Assembly: GCF_021389935.1 (NCBI RefSeq)
Contig: NZ_CP089979.1
Span: 4,321,001-4,385,000, forward strand
From: Fulvivirga ligni
GTDB taxonomy: Bacteria; Bacteroidota; Bacteroidia; Cytophagales; Cyclobacteriaceae
DNA: 64,000 bases
Reading direction: 5' to 3'
Shown one piece after another: positions 51,700 through 61,961 of this stretch (position 1 is its first letter; each line of letters opens with the position of its first letter). A model generated the notes under the pieces. That model saw nothing but the letters and a program-made list of their open reading frames with translations, had not been told where the DNA came from and made no database searches. The position numbers and the translations under genes are program-made.

Positions 51700-53955
51700 T
51701 TAATAGTTAAATGCTAATTTTAAACATGCAAAACCATTTCTTCCTAGTGCAGGTTGGTAGTAGCGTTGTCCATAGGGGTTCAAGTCATTCCCACGGCTAT
51801 ATTGTTCATCAAAGAGGTTTTGTATTCCTCCATATACTTCAAGTTCCCAATGGGTTGAAAGCAATCGTCTCCAGCCTATGCGAGAGGAAACCAGATTGTA
51901 TTTTTCCTGGTACACAGTATTCTCATCGTTTAAAGGCACCTCATCTACAAATTGATGGGTAAGATTCATATAGAAGCCGAAAGAAGTATTAAGATCCAGC
52001 GTATTGGCCAAGGTGTTAGGAGCAACTCCGGTAAGATCGTTGCCGCTGTAATCATCCTCACCTTGCCTATAGTTTTTAAACTTGAAGAAGTGGCCTGTAT
52101 AACTGTGTTGTAAACTTAACTGATTTACAACACCAGTAGATTGCTTTATGAGATCATAGTTAATGTTAAATTCAACACCTTTCTGATCGGTTTCTCCAGC
52201 ATTTCTAAAGAGTACCACGCCTACTGGATTGGTGTAGGTGGTGATAGTTTGGTCTAGTTTAAAGTAGAAGAAGGTTATATCTGTATTCACCCTTTTATTC
52301 CAAAAGCTAGCCCTATACCCCAGCTCATAGTTGGTCCCTTTCTCCGCTTCTAAATCCAGGTTAAGGCTGCCCTCATTAGTTCTTACCTCATCTATTGTAG
52401 GAGGTGAAAAGCCATAACTTACTGCCGCCCTTACTGATTGATCAGCTGTTAACTTCTTTAAAAGAGTAATTCTGGGTACCCATACCGGATCAAAATCCCG
52501 ACTCCTATCATATGCCAGCCCTGTAGACACATCTACCTTTCTATTGATATCATATTTTAAATTATTCTGACTGATACCGGCCGTAAGATAAAAATCACCT
52601 GGCAAGCCTAACTCTGCTTGAGTGAACAGGAAATATTGTTGCACGAAAAGATCATCGCTAAATCGTAAGGTATCAGCTTTACCACCCACATTGCCGAAAT
52701 TGTCTGCTGTTGTTTTGCTAAATTGATATTCTGCGCCGCTGATCCACTCTATAGTCACGTTATCGCTCAGGTTATTTTTGTAGGTGAAACGTGTTCTACC
52801 TCCATAACCAAACTGGCTTTCTTTCTTATAATCTGTATTGAAAGGGTTATCAAAATCACTTGTAGTTACATAACCGCTCGTTTCAGCATCCCAATGCTGG
52901 CCTAACGAATAGTCATAATTCAACCCCGTAAATAATGCTTTCTGTGTGATAGAGGCATTCTTATCCTCGCTGCCTGGTCTTGCTTGCGTACGATCCTCGG
53001 CCATCTGCTCTGCGGTTAAAGCTCCAGGCAACTCATAATACAGATCTGTATATAAAATACTGAAATTCAGCGTGTTGTTACTCGAAGTATTCCAACTACT
53101 CCCCCACTGAAATACTTTCCTATCTGAGGCACTCTGATCCCTAAATCCATCAGACTTTTGCCTCACGTAAGAGGCTGACATACCGCCGTTCTTTATAGAT
53201 TGCTGTAGGCCCATGCGATATCTGATGGTCCCAAATGCTCCACCCATAAATTCTGCCGAAGCTTTACCTCCTTGCACATCTGACAAATCACTTTTTAATC
53301 TTATTACACCTCCATTTCCTGCTCCATAAATACTGCCAGCGGGTCCTTTTATAATGTCAGCTTGTGAGATATTAGAGAAATCCAGAAGGTTCAGAGCCGT
53401 GGTACCATCGGGTGCGGTATAAGGGATTCCATTCCAATAGACTTTCACATTTCTTACTCCAAAAGGCGCTCTGAGCGAACTCCCTCTTATCGATATTCTG
53501 TAACTATTTGGCGCCCTTTCCTCCATTCTTATGCCAGGCACAGTATTAAATGCATCTACCAAAGAGGTTTCATCAAAACGTGCCAGTGCTTTCTTTGAAA
53601 CATGAGATATAGCTGCGGGTTGATCCACCAAAGGCTTTTGAGAGCCAAAGCCCTGAACAACTATTTCATTCAATGCCAATGAACTAGGCTCCAAATAAAC
53701 AGTATCTTCTAAAGAGTCATTTGTCTTATATATCGAAGCAATATAACTCACATGAGATAGCACATAACTTATCTTCCTGGAAGCATCCAGAATAACTACA
53801 CCATTTAGATCCGTAGTTTTTTGGTCATCAGATGATTTGACAAGTACATCCGGCACCGGTCTACCTGAGGATTTATCCAGAATGGTTAAGTGAATGTCCT
53901 GGGCATTACCAGCCAGGGAAAGAAGACTGAGGAACACCAAAAAAATAATTCGCAT
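51700..53955 (-). CDS. TonB-dependent outer-membrane receptor (iron-siderophore/FecA-like)
   Basis: The protein has a signal peptide (MRIIFLVFLSLLSLAGNAQ), a short CarboxypepD_reg-like domain (about 20-95, SGRPVPDVLVKSSDDQKTTD), a plug domain (about 110-220, VPGIRMEERAPNSYRISIRG and IIKGPAGSIYGAGNGGVIRL) and a 22-strand barrel ending ALGRNGFACLKLAFNY with the terminal aromatic residue. The TonB box may be EIVVQGF near 100. At 751 residues it has the size of the iron-chelate receptors, and the barrel region (WGSSWNTSSNNTLNFSILYT) resembles the FecA/PupB group. No SusD partner is adjacent. The ligand is uncertain. Confidence 0.9.
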   Translation of the reverse strand: MRIIFLVFLSLLSLAGNAQDIHLTILDKSSGRPVPDVLVKSSDDQKTTDLNGVVILDASRKISYVLSHVSYIASIYKTNDSLEDTVYLEPSSLALNEIVVQGFGSQKPLVDQPAAISHVSKKALARFDETSLVDAFNTVPGIRMEERAPNSYRISIRGSSLRAPFGVRNVKVYWNGIPYTAPDGTTALNLLDFSNISQADIIKGPAGSIYGAGNGGVIRLKSDLSDVQGGKASAEFMGGAFGTIRYRMGLQQSIKNGGMSASYVRQKSDGFRDQSASDRKVFQWGSSWNTSSNNTLNFSILYTDLYYELPGALTAEQMAEDRTQARPGSEDKNASITQKALFTGLNYDYSLGQHWDAETSGYVTTSDFDNPFNTDYKKESQFGYGGRTRFTYKNNLSDNVTIEWISGAEYQFSKTTADNFGNVGGKADTLRFSDDLFVQQYFLFTQAELGLPGDFYLTAGISQNNLKYDINRKVDVSTGLAYDRSRDFDPVWVPRITLLKKLTADQSVRAAVSYGFSPPTIDEVRTNEGSLNLDLEAEKGTNYELGYRASFWNKRVNTDITFFYFKLDQTITTYTNPVGVVLFRNAGETDQKGVEFNINYDLIKQSTGVVNQLSLQHSYTGHFFKFKNYRQGEDDYSGNDLTGVAPNTLANTLDLNTSFGFYMNLTHQFVDEVPLNDENTVYQEKYNLVSSRIGWRRLLSTHWELEVYGGIQNLFDEQYSRGNDLNPYGQRYYQPALGRNGFACLKLAFNY

Positions 53956-54146
53956 GTGATTTGAAAAGGCCTTTATGAATTAGCAATAAGTTCTTATACA
54001 ATTTTAAAGAATGTTTGTTTCAAATAATGATGAAATATTGAATGCAATCATTGAATCAAGGCAAATTTCAAATCAATGATCAATAGCTCAGGATAACATA
54101 TATTAAAAATGTATGTTAGAACATCGAATTAACTAATCAACAGTCA

Positions 54147-55142
54147 ATGAGAATCAAAGCAATAATTACCTCTATAATGTTGTGCTTCAGCGGCATAGCT
54201 TTTTCACAAGACATTAAACCTTTAGGAATAGCTCTTGAGGGTTATGAATATCCTTATCCGGTATCATACATCAGCCTTAATATTCAAGGTGAAGCTCTAA
54301 AAATGGCTTATATGGATGTGAAGCCTGAAAAGCCTAACGGTAAAACTATTATGCTGATGCATGGCAAGAACTTCTGCGGGGCTTACTGGGGCCAAACAGC
54401 TAAAGACTTGAGTAAAGCAGGCTTCAGAGTAGTGATTCCTGACCAAATAGGATTTGGAAAATCATCTAAGCCAAAAGATATTCAGTATACCTTTCAGCTA
54501 CTGGCTCAAAACACAAAAGCATTATTGGACAGCATTGGCGTAAAGAAAACCAGTGTTTTAGGACACTCTATGGGCGGCATGATTGCTACCCGTTTCACCC
54601 TCATGTATCCTGAAAGTGTAGATAAATTCATTTTAGAAAATCCTATTGGCCTGGAAGATTGGAAGCTAAAAGTGCCTTATGTAGATGTAGAACAGTGGTA
54701 TAAGCAAGAGTTAAAGAAAACCTCTGCAGGTATCAAAAAATACATGCTAGAGAGCTACTATGATGGAAAATGGAAACCCGAATATGATAAATGGGTAAAG
54801 ATTCTTGCCGGCTGGACGCTGAGCCCTGAGTACCCGACCATAGCCTGGAATAGCGCTTTAACTTATGACATGATCTTCACACAGCCTGTAGTGTATGAAT
54901 TTCCCAACATAAAGGCCCCAACATTATTGATCATTGGCCAAAGAGACAGAACTGCATTGGGTAAAAATCTGGTAAGTGAAGAAGTAAGAAAGACAATGGG
55001 CAACTACCCGGAATTGGGCAGAACAACCCAAAAGTCAATCCCTAACTCCAAGCTGGTAGAGATCGACAATATTGGCCATTTGCCTCATATTGAGGCTTAT
55101 GACAGGTTCATTACTCCTTTACTTAAGTTTCTGCAAAATTAA
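54147..55142 (+). CDS. Secreted alpha/beta-fold hydrolase
   Basis: A signal peptide (MRIKAIITSIMLCFSGIAFSQ) precedes an alpha/beta-hydrolase domain. Motifs are MLMHGKNFCGAYW (oxyanion loop), the nucleophile elbow VLGHSMGGMIATRF near 140, an acid in LLIIGQRDRTALGK and the catalytic His in IDNIGHLPHIEAYDRF. It should hydrolyse an ester or a similar bond in the periplasm. The 331-residue length is normal for this group. It ends tail to tail with the DUF4249 lipoprotein gene, overlapping by 4 bp. Confidence 0.9.
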   Translation: MRIKAIITSIMLCFSGIAFSQDIKPLGIALEGYEYPYPVSYISLNIQGEALKMAYMDVKPEKPNGKTIMLMHGKNFCGAYWGQTAKDLSKAGFRVVIPDQIGFGKSSKPKDIQYTFQLLAQNTKALLDSIGVKKTSVLGHSMGGMIATRFTLMYPESVDKFILENPIGLEDWKLKVPYVDVEQWYKQELKKTSAGIKKYMLESYYDGKWKPEYDKWVKILAGWTLSPEYPTIAWNSALTYDMIFTQPVVYEFPNIKAPTLLIIGQRDRTALGKNLVSEEVRKTMGNYPELGRTTQKSIPNSKLVEIDNIGHLPHIEAYDRFITPLLKFLQN

Positions 55143-55966
55143 TTCTCCAGTTTAAACTTCTTAGTGAAGTAAGTATAGCCGGTAAATATTCCAATGGCAT
55201 CTCCTTCTATATTTGAGGGAAATGCCACTGGCTCTGTAAATGGATCATCTCCTTCATAATTATACTTGGCGTATTGATATCTGTATAAAACCTCTTCTAT
55301 ATTGGCCACCTGCACCGTGATAGAATCATCTTCACCATAGTAATAGAAATAATCGCTAATAGCAGTAATCGTGGCTCCATCGCCCACGTTATCATTTTGA
55401 AAAGTATCAATACCAAAACTGGCGATTGATCCACCTCCGGCCTCACTGTTAGTGAATGCTCCTACCCGATAGAAATTTTCTTCTCCTGCAATGTCCCTAA
55501 AGCTTACACTTAAGTCCGTCTCATATTCATCTACTCGTTTCACCCTATGCCCCATTTCAGTGATCTCTCCAGCAGGAATAGTGCACTGTGATCGATAAGT
55601 TTTACCTCTTAATGAAACAGCCAGAAAATAGTTTTTGCCGGGCACCAAGGTAAAGTCATCTGCTTTCACCTCATACATGCGGCTGTTTTGAGAATAAGTA
55701 AGTGCTACTTCCAGCCCGTCTTCATTACTAAGAAGCACCTCTGCATCCGGTTCTACAAGCTGACTCTCCAAATCATATTCATACTCACCAATAATGGCTT
55801 TCGTATGAGAAACTTGTACTCTTATTACGGTATCAGATGGGCTTATCACCCCATTGATGACTACTTTCTCTTCTCCGATGTCAAATTTTTCCGGATCTAC
55901 ATCATCAATGCAGCTCATGACAGCAATAGAAAGCAGGATATATAGAATTGTATTGTGAAATCTCAT
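55139..55966 (-). CDS. DUF4249-type lipoprotein (TonB receptor partner)
   Basis: MRFHNTILYILLSIAVMSCIDD is a lipoprotein signal with Cys19. The mature part has the DUF4249 pattern: EEKVVINGVISPSDTVIRVQ and VSHTKAIIG, then AEVLLSNEDGLEVALTYS and the YFLAVSLRGKTYRSQCTIPAGE region. Such proteins are the usual downstream partner of CarboxypepD_reg-type TonB receptors in Bacteroidota and are presumed to form a surface lid or binding subunit. It starts 3 bp after the receptor gene. Confidence 0.88.
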   Translation of the reverse strand: MRFHNTILYILLSIAVMSCIDDVDPEKFDIGEEKVVINGVISPSDTVIRVQVSHTKAIIGEYEYDLESQLVEPDAEVLLSNEDGLEVALTYSQNSRMYEVKADDFTLVPGKNYFLAVSLRGKTYRSQCTIPAGEITEMGHRVKRVDEYETDLSVSFRDIAGEENFYRVGAFTNSEAGGGSIASFGIDTFQNDNVGDGATITAISDYFYYYGEDDSITVQVANIEEVLYRYQYAKYNYEGDDPFTEPVAFPSNIEGDAIGIFTGYTYFTKKFKLEN

Positions 55967-55969
55967 TTC

Positions 55970-58327
55970 TTAAAATTTTAAAGAATAGGTGAAGGATGGT
56001 ATAATGGCGAATATCGAAACCTTCTTTAGAGAAGTTGTTTCTGTATCTGTATTAGTGTCATACTCATTATCGAAATAATATAGGAACGGATTACGATGAT
56101 TATATACATTATAAACAGAAATGGTCCAGGTTCGAATTTTACCTTTGGGTTTCATCTTTTTGAATTCAATACCTAGGTCTGCCCTGTGATAGTTTTCGCC
56201 TCGGAAATTATTAATCTCAGTGATGTACTCACTATCTCCCATATTATAATAACCACCATTGCTAATTGGAAAATCAGAATCTACCGAAAGTGTTCTATAT
56301 TCAGGTAAAGTATAATTAATGCCACTGTTAAACACCCAGGTTCCGGATAGCGCTATTTTTTCACTTAAATCATATCTACCCACCAGGGAAATGTCATGCC
56401 TTCGGTCGTACTTAGAATTGAATTTTCTACCTAAGTTGATTTCATCAAACTGCCTTTGAGACCATGATAAGGTGTAGCCCAACCAACCGGTAAACCTGCC
56501 TTTATTTTTCTTCAACAGCAGTTCAGCTCCGTAGGCCCAACCTTTACCAGAGGTGATGTTATCTTCCCAGGTAATGTTTCTACTACTCTCATAATCATCT
56601 AAAATCAAGAAAGAAGCACCTTCCTTATAGCTGATGATATCATGCATAGTTTTATAGTAGCCTTCTACATTAAGAGAATACTTGCGGCCAATATTCTTAG
56701 CCCAGCCCATAGCCCACTGTTCCGATCGCTGCGGGGCCACCTTATCAGTAGAACTCACCCATAAATCAGTAGGCAACCCTATGCCTGAATTGGATAGCAA
56801 ATGTACATATTGATTCATTTGGGCATAGCTAGCTTTGATGGCCATACCAGAAGAGAGTTTATAGGAAGCAGTAATTCGTGGCTCAGGGCGGAAATAACTC
56901 AATGATTTGTAATTGAATAAACTTAACCTTACACCAGCAAGCACACTCAGTTTATCATTCAGTTTCCAATCATCCTCCACGTAGAGGGCAGATTCTACCG
57001 AATTGTATTTATCAACCTCCTCTGAATCTTCCTCAATTTCAGTATCCAAGGTGACTAACGCCTTCGGTTTGAAAGAGTGAAAAGTATTCACCAAACCAAA
57101 TCTAATTTCATGTGACAGGTTCGGAAAATATTCAAATTCCATTTTCTGACCATAATCTTTTATACCTGAGGAGTAGTTGAGTTTATAAGTTTCCCCATCA
57201 TACTTCTCATTATTTCTAATATTAAAATCATAGCTACTAAAGATCAATGATGTATTAGCGAAGAGCTTACCAGAAAACTGATGATTCCAGCGCAAGGTAG
57301 TGGTAACATTGCCCCAGCCTAATGAGCTTTTAAAGCTAGAATCATCATCTTTTTCACGAGCATAGAACTTGTCTCGGCCGTAATAGGTACTCAGATAGAG
57401 CTTGTTAGCACTGTTAATCTCATGATTGATCTTAAAGTTTAAATCAGTAAAGTGGTAGCCTCCCTTAATATCATCTTGCTGAAAAGGCTTGCTAAGAATG
57501 TCCAGGTAAGTTCGTCTGGCATTGAAGAGAAAAGAAGTCTTCTCCTTTTTTATTGGGCCCTCTAGCTGCAATGAAGAGGATATCAGTCCTATTTTAAAAT
57601 TACCTTCTACCTTTTCTTTATTACCATCCTTCATATCCATTTTGATAACCGATGAAAGTCGACCACCAAAGCGGGCAGGAAATCCTCCTTTGAAAGTTTC
57701 TACAGATTTTAGCGCATTGCCATCAAACACCGAGAAGAATCCAAACAGGTGGCTGGCATTATAAACTGTGGCTTCATCCAGAATCAAAAGGTTTTGGTCA
57801 GGACTACCTCCTCTCACGTAGATACCAGAACTACCTTCTGTACCTCCCTGAATTCCCGGTAGTAGCTGCAATGTTTTCAGAACGTCACTTTCACCGAGCA
57901 AGGCCGGAGTGCGTTTTATATCATTGGCAGTTAATCTTACCACACTCATAGGAGTCTGCTCAGTGTCAGAGTGGTATTTATCTGAAGAAATCACAACCTC
58001 TTCCAGCTGTTTAGTTTCTTCCTGCATAAAATACTGGCGCTCGGTATTCACTGATAGGTCTAAAGAATCAGTAATATTCTCATATCCTATGTATGAGATT
58101 ACTAGCTTGTAATGCCCTGGTTTTAAGGTAACAGAGAAAAACCCATAGGTATTAGTGCTGGTTCCTGTTTTTAGAGATGGAATGTAAACAGAAACTCCAG
58201 GTAACAGCTCCCCGCTGCCCTTTTCCTTTACATAACCGCTTAATGTGAATTTATCCTGCGCAAATAGATGGCTGGAAATGGCCAGCATCATGCAGATAGT
58301 TATGATGCCCCGAAGTATTGATGACAT
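55970..58327 (-). CDS. TonB-dependent receptor with carboxypeptidase-regulatory N-terminal domain
   Basis: The order is signal peptide (1-23), CarboxypepD_reg-like domain (about 27-110, KEKGSGELLPGVSVYIPSL and TNTYGFFSVTLKPGHYKLVI), plug domain (about 120-225, LLPGIQGGTEGSSGIYVRGG and NLLILDEATVYNASHLFGFF) and an outer-membrane barrel to residue 785, ending IPSFTYSLKF with a terminal Phe. TonB-dependent receptors of this kind import a large or scarce ligand. It is co-transcribed with the DUF4249 lipoprotein gene. The ligand is unknown; it is not a typical SusC, which would be about 1000 residues with a SusD partner. Confidence 0.93.
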   Translation of the reverse strand: MSSILRGIITICMMLAISSHLFAQDKFTLSGYVKEKGSGELLPGVSVYIPSLKTGTSTNTYGFFSVTLKPGHYKLVISYIGYENITDSLDLSVNTERQYFMQEETKQLEEVVISSDKYHSDTEQTPMSVVRLTANDIKRTPALLGESDVLKTLQLLPGIQGGTEGSSGIYVRGGSPDQNLLILDEATVYNASHLFGFFSVFDGNALKSVETFKGGFPARFGGRLSSVIKMDMKDGNKEKVEGNFKIGLISSSLQLEGPIKKEKTSFLFNARRTYLDILSKPFQQDDIKGGYHFTDLNFKINHEINSANKLYLSTYYGRDKFYAREKDDDSSFKSSLGWGNVTTTLRWNHQFSGKLFANTSLIFSSYDFNIRNNEKYDGETYKLNYSSGIKDYGQKMEFEYFPNLSHEIRFGLVNTFHSFKPKALVTLDTEIEEDSEEVDKYNSVESALYVEDDWKLNDKLSVLAGVRLSLFNYKSLSYFRPEPRITASYKLSSGMAIKASYAQMNQYVHLLSNSGIGLPTDLWVSSTDKVAPQRSEQWAMGWAKNIGRKYSLNVEGYYKTMHDIISYKEGASFLILDDYESSRNITWEDNITSGKGWAYGAELLLKKNKGRFTGWLGYTLSWSQRQFDEINLGRKFNSKYDRRHDISLVGRYDLSEKIALSGTWVFNSGINYTLPEYRTLSVDSDFPISNGGYYNMGDSEYITEINNFRGENYHRADLGIEFKKMKPKGKIRTWTISVYNVYNHRNPFLYYFDNEYDTNTDTETTSLKKVSIFAIIPSFTYSLKF

Positions 58328-58412
58328 AGGTTCAGTTTGTGAAATTCAACGTCAAGAATACTTTTTTCTTATACAAAGGCCAAGTTTATAATAAAATATT
58401 AATATAAGTATG

Positions 58413-59534
58413 CTAGAAATAAATCTCTCTTACATTTTCAGTTCTCTTATTAATAATACGTTTTGATCTTAAGTAGCGATTAACATTATACTCATCATAT
58501 TGATCACTTTTGGGGTCTACGCTACTGATATGCACATTACCGCTAGAATGGATAAAGGTGCTGTCTCCCAGCCACATGCCTACATGAACTACCTTTTCAG
58601 AAGTGCTATCTGTTGCTGGTCTGCCAAAGAACAACAAATCTCCGGCTGACAACTTTGACCAGTCTTTATCATCATCTACCAAGTCCCCTTCTATCACCTG
58701 CTGCGAGGCATCTCTGGGTATGATCATGCGATTCATGAAATATATGGTCTTTGTGAAACCGCTGCAGTCGGCTCCTTTTACAGAGGTGCCACCCCACAAA
58801 TAAGGGATTCCCATCATGGATTTAGCTGTTGAAATGAGTCCACTTACTTCTGCCTCTTGCCGTTTCCACTCGGAAAAATCGTCTACTTCATCATCAGAAA
58901 CAAAGGCTAATTGCCCTCCAGGCAGCTCTATCTGATATATTGAATGATTGGTTTTGATCAATTTAACAACATCACCAGCCACCAGATCAGTAGCCCTTTC
59001 CTGCAGGGTGCTATCTGAATATGCATAACCTATGGAGTGGGTAAAAATCAGTTTTTCGGCATCATTCCATTGATTAAATTCCTGATCTGACATAAGTGCT
59101 ATTCCGCCATGATCTACCCATGAAATATAGTCATCCGGTGTTTGTACCTGAATCCAATCACCATGTCTTCGAAACACTTTCACCGGTGTACCCATAGTGG
59201 CCTGGCTCACTAACTCTGACGAATGCCTACCTTCGGCTCTTAAATTCGCTACGGACACCTTAATCACTCCATGCGTATATTCTCCTGTTGGAAGTAAGGT
59301 TATAGAATCTTGATAATCAACACCTTTAGCATTCAAACTATCCTTCAGAGCTTGTACAGCCTCAGGAAGGTTACTCTCACCGGAGAGAATTTGGTTATTA
59401 TAGGTAATATCAAATAGGGCCACCCGCTTATCTGGAGCGAAATGGTGCTCCACATTTTCAATGATTGCACTCACCTGATCAGTACTACTTGCACAGCCAC
59501 AGACTATAAATAATATTAAAAAAAGATACTTCAC
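58413..59534 (-). CDS. NlpC/P60 cell-wall hydrolase lipoprotein with SH3-like domains
   Basis: The protein should be a gamma-D-glutamyl-diamino-acid endopeptidase acting on peptidoglycan stems. The start is GTG at 59534, giving MKYLFLILFIVCGC with a probable lipobox VCGC. SH3-like domains span about 90-230 (GTPVKVFRRHGDWIQVQTPD and AGDVVKLIKTNHSIYQIE), and the NlpC/P60 domain spans about 235-365. Its catalytic residues are Cys in WGGTSVKGADCSGF, His in KVVHVGMWLG, and a later polar residue near FIHSSG. The 373-residue, two-SH3 architecture resembles Bacteroidota recycling hydrolases. It is monocistronic. Confidence 0.93.
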   Translation of the reverse strand: MKYLFLILFIVCGCASSTDQVSAIIENVEHHFAPDKRVALFDITYNNQILSGESNLPEAVQALKDSLNAKGVDYQDSITLLPTGEYTHGVIKVSVANLRAEGRHSSELVSQATMGTPVKVFRRHGDWIQVQTPDDYISWVDHGGIALMSDQEFNQWNDAEKLIFTHSIGYAYSDSTLQERATDLVAGDVVKLIKTNHSIYQIELPGGQLAFVSDDEVDDFSEWKRQEAEVSGLISTAKSMMGIPYLWGGTSVKGADCSGFTKTIYFMNRMIIPRDASQQVIEGDLVDDDKDWSKLSAGDLLFFGRPATDSTSEKVVHVGMWLGDSTFIHSSGNVHISSVDPKSDQYDEYNVNRYLRSKRIINKRTENVREIYF

Positions 59535-59690
59535 AACTTGAAATAAATGAGAATTAGTCTTAAAAATTACTCAAATTCATTTAAAAATAAATTTAATCTT
59601 TCTTTTATGTATCATTATGAATATTTTACAGCTTGAAAAAATCTATAGTTAGCTCATTTTTTAATTGTTTACTAAAAATCTACTTCAATT

Positions 59691-61949
59691 GTGAGAAGAA
59701 GAATTATAGGGCTAGTAATTACTACTATCCTATTTTTTAACCTTAATATCAGCAGCCAGGCTCAAAGCTTTAACTACTACTTCAAACGAGGTAAAAAATA
59801 TTATAAATACGGCGCATATGATAAGGCCATTGCGGACTTGAAGCGTGCGGCTCGAATGAAGAAGGGTAATGCTGATGTTACCTATTATCTGGGATTAGCC
59901 AACCTGGCTGGCGGCGACAAAAAAGTGGCCCTGAAGAATATTGAGAAAGTTTACCAGCTAGACCCTAAACTAGATAACGACATAGCCTACTATCTGGGTC
60001 TTGCCTATCAATATCAATACGAATTTGAAAAGGCCATAAAAGTCTATACCAAATACCGGGACTTAAAGAAAAAGAATGCCAATAAGGCCACAAAGAAGAT
60101 AAAGGAATGCGAGTTTGGTATGCTCACCATGAAAAGAAACCACAATATAGAGGTGGAAAACATGGGAGAAACCATTAACTCTCCATATAACGATTATACG
60201 CCGCTAATTGCTCCTAACGGCAGGTTTTTAATCCTCACCTCCAATCGAAAAGGCTCCACTGGAGGCTTGCGCATGAGCAATGGCTCTTATTATGAAGACA
60301 TTTACATTAGCCATAGGAGGAATGGCGCCTGGACTGATCCGCAAAGGATAAGTCCGCAGATCAATCTACAATACCATGATGCCGCAGGTTCTTTATCTCC
60401 TGATGGAAATAGTTTATTCCTTTATTATGAAAGAGGGGGCGGAAATATTTATGAGGCCAAGAAAACCAATAACATCTGGGCTGAGCCTGTTAAACTTAGT
60501 GACAAGATAAACTCTGTATTCTGGGAAACGTCTGCCACTATCACGGCCGATGGAAAAACTTTGTATTTCAGTAGTGACAGACCAGGCGGTATTGGAGACC
60601 TGGATATTTACAAATGTACATTAGATGAAAATGGGGAATGGGGTACACCACAAAACCTGGGACCAACTATAAACACCAGATATAGCGAAGATGCCCCATA
60701 CATTTCTCCTGATGGAAATATCTTATACTTCGGCTCTAGTGGCCATACCGGTATGGGTGATAGTGACATCTTTTATAGCAAAATGATCAATGGAAGATTT
60801 CAGGAACCTGTGAATATGGGGCATCCTGTTAATTCCGTTTACAGCGACAATTATTTCAGTTTATCGCCAGATAGGAAAAAGGGATACTTTGCCTCTTTAA
60901 GAGAAGGTGGCATGGGTGAAGCTGACATCTATGAAATTACCTTCCATGAATGGCCAGATGGTGACAAACCAATAGAAACCCCGGCCGAAGAGGTGATTGC
61001 CAGCAACGAAGAACCTGAGCCGGTGATTGAAGAACCGGTAGTAGAAGAAAGTGCTGAAGAAGAAGTAGCAGTAGTCACTGAAGAGCCAGAGCCAGTAACT
61101 GAGGTTGAAGAGGAGCCTGTCACTGAAACACCTGTAGCTGTTGTTACTGAGGAAACACCAGAGCCAGATCCGGTAGTGGAAGTTGAAGAAACTCCAGTAA
61201 TAGCGGAAAGTACCAGCGAGCCCGTGGCCCCTGCTGAACAAGTAGAAGAAGCATCTGCTACTTATTTCGATGAGAATTTCATCAATGAAAAGAAAAAAAT
61301 TGGTGGTATCACCGTCTTAAAAGGTAAGGTGGTAGATGCTGAAGATGCCACTCCCCTATATGCTACTTTGAAGCTTGTTGATAACGAAGCTAACACAGTA
61401 CTGGCAGAAATAACCTCTGATCCAAATTCTGGTGAGTTTGAGCTTATCATTCCTCACGGTGGTAACTACGGGGTGTCTACAGCCAGACCAGGTTATCTCT
61501 TTAACTCCATTAACTTTAACCTGCCAGAGAATACTGATATGCCAGAATTAGATACGCACATCATACTTCAGAAGGCACAGGTTGGTTCTAAGATCGTACT
61601 TAAGAACATCTTTTTCGATACAGGTAAGGCAGATTTAAGAACAGAATCATTGGGTGAGCTTGCTCAAATAAAAACTCTTCTGGCAGATAACCCGGAACTA
61701 AGTGTACAGATCAACGGCCATACTGATAATGTGGGGAACAGTGTTTATAACAAGGTGCTATCTAAGAAAAGAGCACAGTCTGTAGTAGATTATCTGGTGA
61801 GTCATGAAATAGAGCCGCTTCGAGTACTCGCCAAAGGATTCGGGGAAGAAAGACCGCTGGTTTCTAATGATGACGAAAGAGACGGAAGAGAAATAAACAG
61901 AAGAACAGAAATTGAAATTGTGGGAATAGCCGGTGTGGGAGGCAATTAA
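59691..61949 (+). CDS. PorE-like OmpA-family protein (TPR + PD40 + regulatory domain + OmpA)
   Basis: The start is GTG at 59691, leading into a signal peptide (MRRRIIGLVITTILFFNLNI). The order of domains is TPR (about 28-140, FKRGKKYYKYGAYDKAIADL), PD40/WD40-like beta-propeller repeats (about 165-430, with TLYFSSDRPGGIGDLDIYK and ILYFGSSGHTGMGDSDIFY), an acidic Pro/Val/Glu-rich linker (about 440-525), a CarboxypepD_reg-like domain (about 540-640), and an OmpA peptidoglycan-binding domain (about 650-748, VQINGHTDNVGNSVYNKVLS). This matches the PorE type of T9SS accessory protein. Assignment to PorE itself rather than a paralogue is not certain. Confidence 0.9.
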   Translation: MRRRIIGLVITTILFFNLNISSQAQSFNYYFKRGKKYYKYGAYDKAIADLKRAARMKKGNADVTYYLGLANLAGGDKKVALKNIEKVYQLDPKLDNDIAYYLGLAYQYQYEFEKAIKVYTKYRDLKKKNANKATKKIKECEFGMLTMKRNHNIEVENMGETINSPYNDYTPLIAPNGRFLILTSNRKGSTGGLRMSNGSYYEDIYISHRRNGAWTDPQRISPQINLQYHDAAGSLSPDGNSLFLYYERGGGNIYEAKKTNNIWAEPVKLSDKINSVFWETSATITADGKTLYFSSDRPGGIGDLDIYKCTLDENGEWGTPQNLGPTINTRYSEDAPYISPDGNILYFGSSGHTGMGDSDIFYSKMINGRFQEPVNMGHPVNSVYSDNYFSLSPDRKKGYFASLREGGMGEADIYEITFHEWPDGDKPIETPAEEVIASNEEPEPVIEEPVVEESAEEEVAVVTEEPEPVTEVEEEPVTETPVAVVTEETPEPDPVVEVEETPVIAESTSEPVAPAEQVEEASATYFDENFINEKKKIGGITVLKGKVVDAEDATPLYATLKLVDNEANTVLAEITSDPNSGEFELIIPHGGNYGVSTARPGYLFNSINFNLPENTDMPELDTHIILQKAQVGSKIVLKNIFFDTGKADLRTESLGELAQIKTLLADNPELSVQINGHTDNVGNSVYNKVLSKKRAQSVVDYLVSHEIEPLRVLAKGFGEERPLVSNDDERDGREINRRTEIEIVGIAGVGGN

Positions 61950-61961
61950 TTATCCAAAACC

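Noticed and set aside
60897-61450. Leftward open frames opposite the PorE-like gene
   Set aside because: They mirror the GAA/GTA-rich linker codons and have low-complexity products; no independent evidence of coding.
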